Source of the DNA: Burkholderiales bacterium
GTDB taxonomy: Bacteria; Pseudomonadota; Gammaproteobacteria; Burkholderiales; CAIKXV01
DNA length: 8,593 bases
Direction: 5' to 3'
NCBI GenBank assembly: GCA_019751575.1
Contig: JAIENF010000411.1
Location: forward strand, 1-8,593
Part shown: in pieces, positions 4,747-8,593 of the stretch
Layout of the letters: each line of letters begins with the position of its first letter
Position numbering within the stretch: the first letter of the stretch is position 1
Program-made: the position numbers and the translations under genes
The notes under the pieces: model-generated
Seen by the model: the letters and a program-made list of their open reading frames with translations, nothing else
Told to the model about the DNA's origin: nothing
The model's database searches: none

Positions 4747-7458
4747 ATGATCACCGACACGACAGGCTGCGACGGCAGCAGGACGCGCCGCACGCTGCAG
4801 GTCGGCGACCGGCAGTACGACTACTTCAGCCTCGCCGCCGCGCAGGCCGCCGGCCTCGAGGGTGTCGACCGCCTGCCGTTCGTGCTCAAGGTGATGCTCG
4901 AGAACCTGCTGCGCCAGCAGGCGCTCGGCCAGGCCGCGGGCGACGACCTAGCCGGGTTCGCCGCCTGGCTGCGCGCGTGCAACCGCGAGGGTGTGGCGCC
5001 CGACTGCGAGATCGGCCTGCGCCCGGCACGGATGATGATGCCCGACTCCTCCGGCATCACGCTGATCGGCGACCTCGCGGCGATGCGCGAGGCGATGCAG
5101 TCGCTCGGTGGCGACCCGAGGCGCATCGAGCCGCAGATCCACCTCGACTTCATCGTCGATCATTCCGTGATGGTCGAGGCGAGCGGCCAGGCGGGCGCGC
5201 TCGAGCACAACATGGCGAGCGAGTTCGCGCAGAACCGCGAGCGCTACGAGTTCCTGCGCTGGGGCAGCCGTGCATTCGGCAACCTGCGCGTGTTCCCGCC
5301 GGGCTCGGGCATCCTGCACCAGGTCAATCTCGAGCACCTGGCGCGCGTGGTGTGGACGGCCGAGGTCGATGGCCGCACGCTGGCCTATCCCGACTCGCTG
5401 ATCGCGATGGACAGCCATACCGCGATGACCAATGCGCTGGGCATCGTCGGCTGGGGCGTCGGCGGGCTCGAGGGCGGTGCGGTCGCGCTCGGCGAAGCGA
5501 TCTCCATCCTGGTGCCCGAGGTCGTCGGCTGCCGGCTTTCGGGACGCCTGCGGCCCGGGGTCACCGCTACCGACCTCGTGCTCTCGATCACCCAGGCGAT
5601 GCGAAAGGAAGGCGTGCTGGCCAAGGTCGTCGAGTTCTGTGGAGACGGCGTCGACACGCTGTCGCTGCCCGAGCGCGCGACGATCGCCAACATGACCCCC
5701 GAGTACGGGGCGAACATGGGCTTCTTCCCGGTCGATGCCGAGACGCTGCGCTTCCTCGCGCTGACCGGTCGCGACGCCGGACAGGTCGCGCTGGTCGAGG
5801 CGTACTGCCGGGCGCAGGGACTGTGGCGAGAGGCTGCGGCTGTGCAGCCCGGCTACACGCGGATGGTCGAGATCGACCTGTCGGCGGTCGAGCCCTGCAT
5901 CGCCGGGCCGGGCCGCCCCGATGCCCATGTCCCGCTCGCGGGTGCGCCGGCCGCGTTCTTGGCCGAGTGCCCGCAGGTCGCGGCGCGGGCGCCGGTCGCC
6001 GGCGCGTCGTTCAGCCTCGGCCATGGCGACGTGGTGATCGCGGCGATCACCAGTTGCACCAACACATCGAACCCGCGGGTGATGGTCGCCGCCGGCCTGC
6101 TGGCACGCAATGCGCGGCGCCGCGGCCTGATGGCGCAACCCTGGGTCAAGACCTCGCTGTCTCCGGGCTCGCGCGTGGTCGCCGACTACCTGAAGGCGAG
6201 CGGCCTGCAGGATGACCTCGACGCGCTCGGCTTCCAGGTGACCGGCTTCGGCTGCATGACCTGCATGGGCAATTCCGGCCCGCTGCCGGAGGGCATCGGA
6301 CGCTCGATCGATGAACACCGACTCGCCACCGTGGCGGTGCTCTCGGGCAACCGCAACTTCGATGCACGCATCCACTCGAGCGTGCGCGCGAACTTCCTCG
6401 CCTCGCCGCCGCTGGTCGTTGCCTATGCGCTGGCGGGGACGATCACCAGGGACCTCACGCGCGAGCCGATCGGCCTCGATGCGCATGGCCAGCCGGTGTT
6501 CCTGCGCGATGTCTGGCCGGACGATGCCGAGGTCACCGAAGTGCTCGGACGCACGCTGACCCCGGCGTTGTTCCGCGAGCGGTATGCCGACCTGCGCGAC
6601 GGCACGCCGCAGTGGCAGGCGCTGACCGCGCCGGACACGCTGCTGCCCGCATGGAATCCGCACAGCCACTTCATCGTGCGGCCGCCGTTCTTCGAGCACA
6701 TGACTGCCGCGCGTGCACCGATGCGGCCGATCCGCGGCGCGCGGGTGCTGCTGATGCTGGGCGACCGGGTGACCACCGACCACATCTCGCCGATCGGCCA
6801 GATCCCGGCCGACGGTCCGGCGGGCCGCTACCTGCGCGCGCTCGGCGTCGAGCCGCGCGACTGCGTCAATTATGCCGCACGCCGCCTGAACCACGAGGTG
6901 ATGATTCGCGGCACCTTCGCCAACCTGCGGCTGCGCAACGAACTGACGCCCGGCATCGAGGGCACCTCGACGCTGTGTTTCCCCGAGGGTGTGCAGATGA
7001 CCGTGCATGACGCTGCCGAGCGCTATCGCGTGCAGGGCGTGCCGCTGGTGGTGGTCGCCGGCCGCGAGTATGGCGCCGGATCGTCGCGCGACTGGGCGGC
7101 CAAGGGTACCCAGCTGCTCGGCGTGCGGGCGGTGATCGCCGAATCGTTCGAACGCATCCATCGCTCCAACCTGGTCGGTGTCGGCGTGCTGCCGCTGCAG
7201 TTCCCCGAGGGCATGACGCGCACGACGCTCGGCCTCACCGGGCGCGAGCAGTTCGACATCGCACTGCCGGGCGAAGGTGCTGAACCGAAGGCGCGGGTGG
7301 CCTGCACGATCAGGCGGATGGATGGTTCGACCCTCCAGATCGAACTCACCGCCCGGCTCGATACCCGGCCCGAGGTCGAGTACTTCCTGGACGGCGGCAT
7401 CGTCCAGCATGTGCTGCGCAAGTTCCTCTCCGAATCCGCACCGAAGGAAGACGCATGA
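4747..7458 (+). CDS. Aconitate hydratase family protein (AcnA/IRP-type), divergent
   Basis: This is a 903-residue cytoplasmic [4Fe-4S] hydro-lyase of the AcnA branch, close to the E. coli AcnA length (891). The cluster cysteines are all present: Cys437 in SCTNTSNP, and Cys503 and Cys506 in GCMTCMGNSGPLP. So are the usual active-site groups: DH at 138-139, DSH at 222-224, IANMTPEYGA, Arg536 and Arg541 in SGNRNFDARIH, Arg721 in IRGTFANLR, and Ser779-Ser780-Arg781 in GAGSSRDWAAKG. The C-terminal swivel domain is complete. Two stretches differ from ordinary AcnA. Pro99 replaces the Gln of the MQDFTG motif (here MPDSSG). IEAEAAMLGQP has become LEGGAVALGEA (241-251). Ordinary citrate/isocitrate isomerisation is therefore likely but not certain. 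ATG 4747 aligns with the AcnA N-terminus, though GAGGAG sits only two bases before it. Its stop overlaps the next gene's start, so the two are probably co-transcribed. Confidence 0.9.
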   Translation: MITDTTGCDGSRTRRTLQVGDRQYDYFSLAAAQAAGLEGVDRLPFVLKVMLENLLRQQALGQAAGDDLAGFAAWLRACNREGVAPDCEIGLRPARMMMPDSSGITLIGDLAAMREAMQSLGGDPRRIEPQIHLDFIVDHSVMVEASGQAGALEHNMASEFAQNRERYEFLRWGSRAFGNLRVFPPGSGILHQVNLEHLARVVWTAEVDGRTLAYPDSLIAMDSHTAMTNALGIVGWGVGGLEGGAVALGEAISILVPEVVGCRLSGRLRPGVTATDLVLSITQAMRKEGVLAKVVEFCGDGVDTLSLPERATIANMTPEYGANMGFFPVDAETLRFLALTGRDAGQVALVEAYCRAQGLWREAAAVQPGYTRMVEIDLSAVEPCIAGPGRPDAHVPLAGAPAAFLAECPQVAARAPVAGASFSLGHGDVVIAAITSCTNTSNPRVMVAAGLLARNARRRGLMAQPWVKTSLSPGSRVVADYLKASGLQDDLDALGFQVTGFGCMTCMGNSGPLPEGIGRSIDEHRLATVAVLSGNRNFDARIHSSVRANFLASPPLVVAYALAGTITRDLTREPIGLDAHGQPVFLRDVWPDDAEVTEVLGRTLTPALFRERYADLRDGTPQWQALTAPDTLLPAWNPHSHFIVRPPFFEHMTAARAPMRPIRGARVLLMLGDRVTTDHISPIGQIPADGPAGRYLRALGVEPRDCVNYAARRLNHEVMIRGTFANLRLRNELTPGIEGTSTLCFPEGVQMTVHDAAERYRVQGVPLVVVAGREYGAGSSRDWAAKGTQLLGVRAVIAESFERIHRSNLVGVGVLPLQFPEGMTRTTLGLTGREQFDIALPGEGAEPKARVACTIRRMDGSTLQIELTARLDTRPEVEYFLDGGIVQHVLRKFLSESAPKEDA
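7444..7449 (+). promoter_or_regulatory. Shine-Dalgarno AAGGAA and ATGA coupling site for the Bug gene
   Basis: AAGGAA lies inside the last aconitase codons with a six-base spacer after the GGA core before ATG 7455. The TGA of the aconitase gene (7456-7458) shares three bases with this ATG (ATGA). The arrangement favours translational coupling of receptor and enzyme. Confidence 0.6.
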
Positions 7459-8528
7459 ACGCAAGCCCGAAAGAGTCCATCAAGTCCGTCGCAGATGCGC
7501 CGTCGATCGCGGCGGCGAACCGCTCGCCGCGGTCCGCCATCCTCCTCGGGGCTGCATTCGCCGCCTTCGGTACCGCGGCCTCCGCACAGCAGGACTTCCC
7601 CCTGAAGTCGATGCTGCTGATGGTGCCCCAGGCAGCGGGCGGATCGACCGATACGCTGGCGCGCACGATCGGGCAGCGGCTGGCGGAAGTGCTGAGCGTC
7701 TCCGTCGTGATCGAGAACCGCGCCGGCGCGAACGGCATCATCGGCACTGAAGCGGTGTCCAAGGCCGCGCCCACCGGCGCCACGCTGGTCGTCGCGGGCA
7801 CCGCCATCATGGCGGTCAACCCGAGCATCTACCCGAAGCTGCCGTACGACCCGGTCAGGCAGTTCACCCCGGTCGCGATCTTCGGCTACTCGACCAGCGT
7901 GCTGATCGCCCATCCGCTGGTGCCGGCGAAGACGGTGGCGGACGTGATCCGACTCGCGAAGGCAAAGCCCGGATCTATCCGCTACGCCTCGGCCGGCATC
8001 GGCAGCTCGCCGCACCTGGCGGCAGAGCTGTTCCGCCAGATGGCCGGCGTCGACATCCTGCATGTGCCTTACAAGGGCAGCACCCCGGGGGTCAGTGCCA
8101 CGGTGAGCGGCGAGACCGACGTCATGTTCACCGGCGTCGCCTCGGCCGTGCAGCTGATCAAGGCCGGCCGCCTGCGTGCATTGTCGATCAACGGCCCCAA
8201 GCGCTCGGCAGCACTGCCCGGCGTGCCCACCGCCGGTGAATCCGGCCTGCCCGGTTTCGAGGCCGACTTCTGGATCGGCATGTTCGCGCCGGCCGGCACG
8301 CCCCGGCCGATCGTCACCCGGCTGAACACCGAGATCAACCGCATCATCGGCAGCGAAGCCATGCGCGAGCGCTTCAGGGACTTCGGCGTGGAGCCGATCA
8401 CGATGAGCCCGGAGCAGTTCGGCGAACTGCTGGCCAAGGACACCGAGCGCTGGGCGCGGGCGGTGAAGAGCGCATCGAAATTTTTGTCATTAAGCACGTT
8501 GAAGACAGCGGTTAGAATTTCTTCCTGA
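7455..8528 (+). CDS. Bug/TctC-family periplasmic solute-binding protein with foreign C-terminal tail
   Basis: This is a 357-residue open frame for a tripartite tricarboxylate transporter receptor (Bug/TctC). It has a long basic n-region, a hydrophobic stretch AILLGAAFAAFGTA (28-41) and an ASA cleavage site after about residue 44, so the product is exported to the periplasm. Family motifs follow: VPQAAGGSTDTLARTIGQRL, VVIENRAGANGIIGTEAVSK, LPYDPVRQFTPVA, IGSSPHLAAELF, HVPYKGSTPGV, IKAGRLRALSI, LPGVPTAGESGLPGFE and finally DTERWARAVKSA. Such proteins bind carboxylates or related small acids and pass them to TctA/TctB-type membrane subunits; none is in this window. Residues 1-340 are family-like. 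A normal member would end about six residues later, but here 17 unrelated residues (SKFLSLSTLKTAVRISS) run to TGA 8526-8528, in lower-GC DNA that encodes something else on the other strand. The native stop is therefore probably lost at the 8465-8477 junction. Confidence 0.88.
   Translation: MNASPKESIKSVADAPSIAAANRSPRSAILLGAAFAAFGTAASAQQDFPLKSMLLMVPQAAGGSTDTLARTIGQRLAEVLSVSVVIENRAGANGIIGTEAVSKAAPTGATLVVAGTAIMAVNPSIYPKLPYDPVRQFTPVAIFGYSTSVLIAHPLVPAKTVADVIRLAKAKPGSIRYASAGIGSSPHLAAELFRQMAGVDILHVPYKGSTPGVSATVSGETDVMFTGVASAVQLIKAGRLRALSINGPKRSAALPGVPTAGESGLPGFEADFWIGMFAPAGTPRPIVTRLNTEINRIIGSEAMRERFRDFGVEPITMSPEQFGELLAKDTERWARAVKSASKFLSLSTLKTAVRISS
8465..8477. other. Chimeric junction with short ambiguous overlap
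   Basis: The sequence GAAGAGCGCATCG fits both sides. In the plus frame it continues the Bug protein (VKSA), and in the minus frame it encodes the FDALF end of the AddA-like piece. Base composition, codon use and protein family all change here. The break is therefore within about a dozen bases, consistent with a microhomology join or with a short shared k-mer causing an assembly join. Confidence 0.55.
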
Positions 8529-8593
8529 TCTTTTGATTTTAAATCATGGGCCGGTTGCTTGAGCCATTCAGCGGCGCGGTCGCGGCGAATTTC
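8465..8593 (-). CDS. addA: AddA-like helicase/nuclease, internal fragment (truncated at both ends)
   Basis: The minus strand is open from the right edge and reads EIRRDRAAEWLKQPAHDL, then KSKDQEEILTAVFNVLNDKN, then FDALF. This resembles the stretch of alphaproteobacterial-type AddA just before its nuclease domain. There, an arginine/alanine-rich helix and a segment of the form E-I-x-x-x-V-x-x-V-L-x-D-x-x-F-x-x-L-F come ahead of the G-P-x-S-x-A-E-V-P motif. Here the match stops at ALF, and TARAQRS (antisense Bug sequence) replaces the expected continuation. The frame then stays open, by chance, to a stop at 8069. AddA with AddB processes double-strand breaks for recombination. G+C is about 45%, unlike every neighbour, so the piece comes from a different genomic background. 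The assignment rests on 43 residues and recalled family pattern. Confidence 0.5.

Noticed and set aside
4948..7464. An 838-codon open frame on the minus strand opposite the aconitase gene
   Set aside because: It is fully antisense to a complete, motif-rich aconitase and has the Arg/His/Asp-rich composition typical of a shadow frame in GC-rich DNA.
8529..8545. AT-rich GATTTTAAATC palindrome near the right end as a terminator of the Bug gene
   Set aside because: It lies inside the AddA-like coding fragment of the opposite strand and beyond the chimeric junction. It has no stem-loop followed by a T-run in the plus direction.

Overview
The window is high-GC DNA (about two thirds G+C where I counted) that reads as a proteobacterial chromosome, most likely a betaproteobacterium of the Burkholderiales. 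The main pointer is a Bug/TctC-type periplasmic solute receptor beside catabolic enzymes, a combination greatly expanded in that order. Nearly every base up to about 8470 is coding or short promoter space. There is no tRNA, rRNA, CRISPR array or insertion sequence.

Layout. (1) Bases 1-208 hold the 3' end of a dihydrodipicolinate synthase/N-acetylneuraminate lyase-family aldolase on the plus strand. (2) On the minus strand follow a 4,5-dihydroxyphthalate decarboxylase-like protein (424-1380) and a PuuE-like polysaccharide-deacetylase-fold protein (1663-2571). A small plus-strand DUF1653 gene (1427-1699) is wedged between them and overlaps the 3' end of the deacetylase gene by 37 bp. (3) A divergent plus-strand gene (2773-3993) encodes a 12-helix MFS transporter. 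It converges on a minus-strand nitroreductase-family gene (4004-4558) with only 10 bp between stop codons. (4) A good sigma70-type promoter (TTGACA-N17-GACAAT, 4654-4682) drives a two-gene unit: an AcnA-type aconitase homologue (4747-7458) and a Bug/TctC receptor (7455 onward), coupled by an ATGA stop/start overlap.

How the genes may work together. The first 4 kb looks like a small-molecule catabolic neighbourhood: an aldolase-family enzyme, a decarboxylase-like protein, an amidohydrolase-like NodB-fold protein and an MFS carrier. The substrate cannot be read from sequence. The aconitase-Bug unit suggests capture of an external carboxylate plus its isomerisation or dehydration. The aconitase keeps its three iron-sulfur cysteines and catalytic Ser/Arg residues, but it has changes in otherwise conserved stretches, so a substrate other than citrate is possible.

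The most unusual spot is the end of the window. At about 8465-8477 the Bug gene stops looking like its family six or so residues before its expected end, and G+C drops to about 45% (53 of 117 bases, 8477-8593). The opposite strand there reads as an internal piece of an AddA-like (double-strand-break repair helicase/nuclease) protein from a different genomic background. This is either an illegitimate recombination junction or a chimeric assembly join; an assembly join is the simpler explanation.
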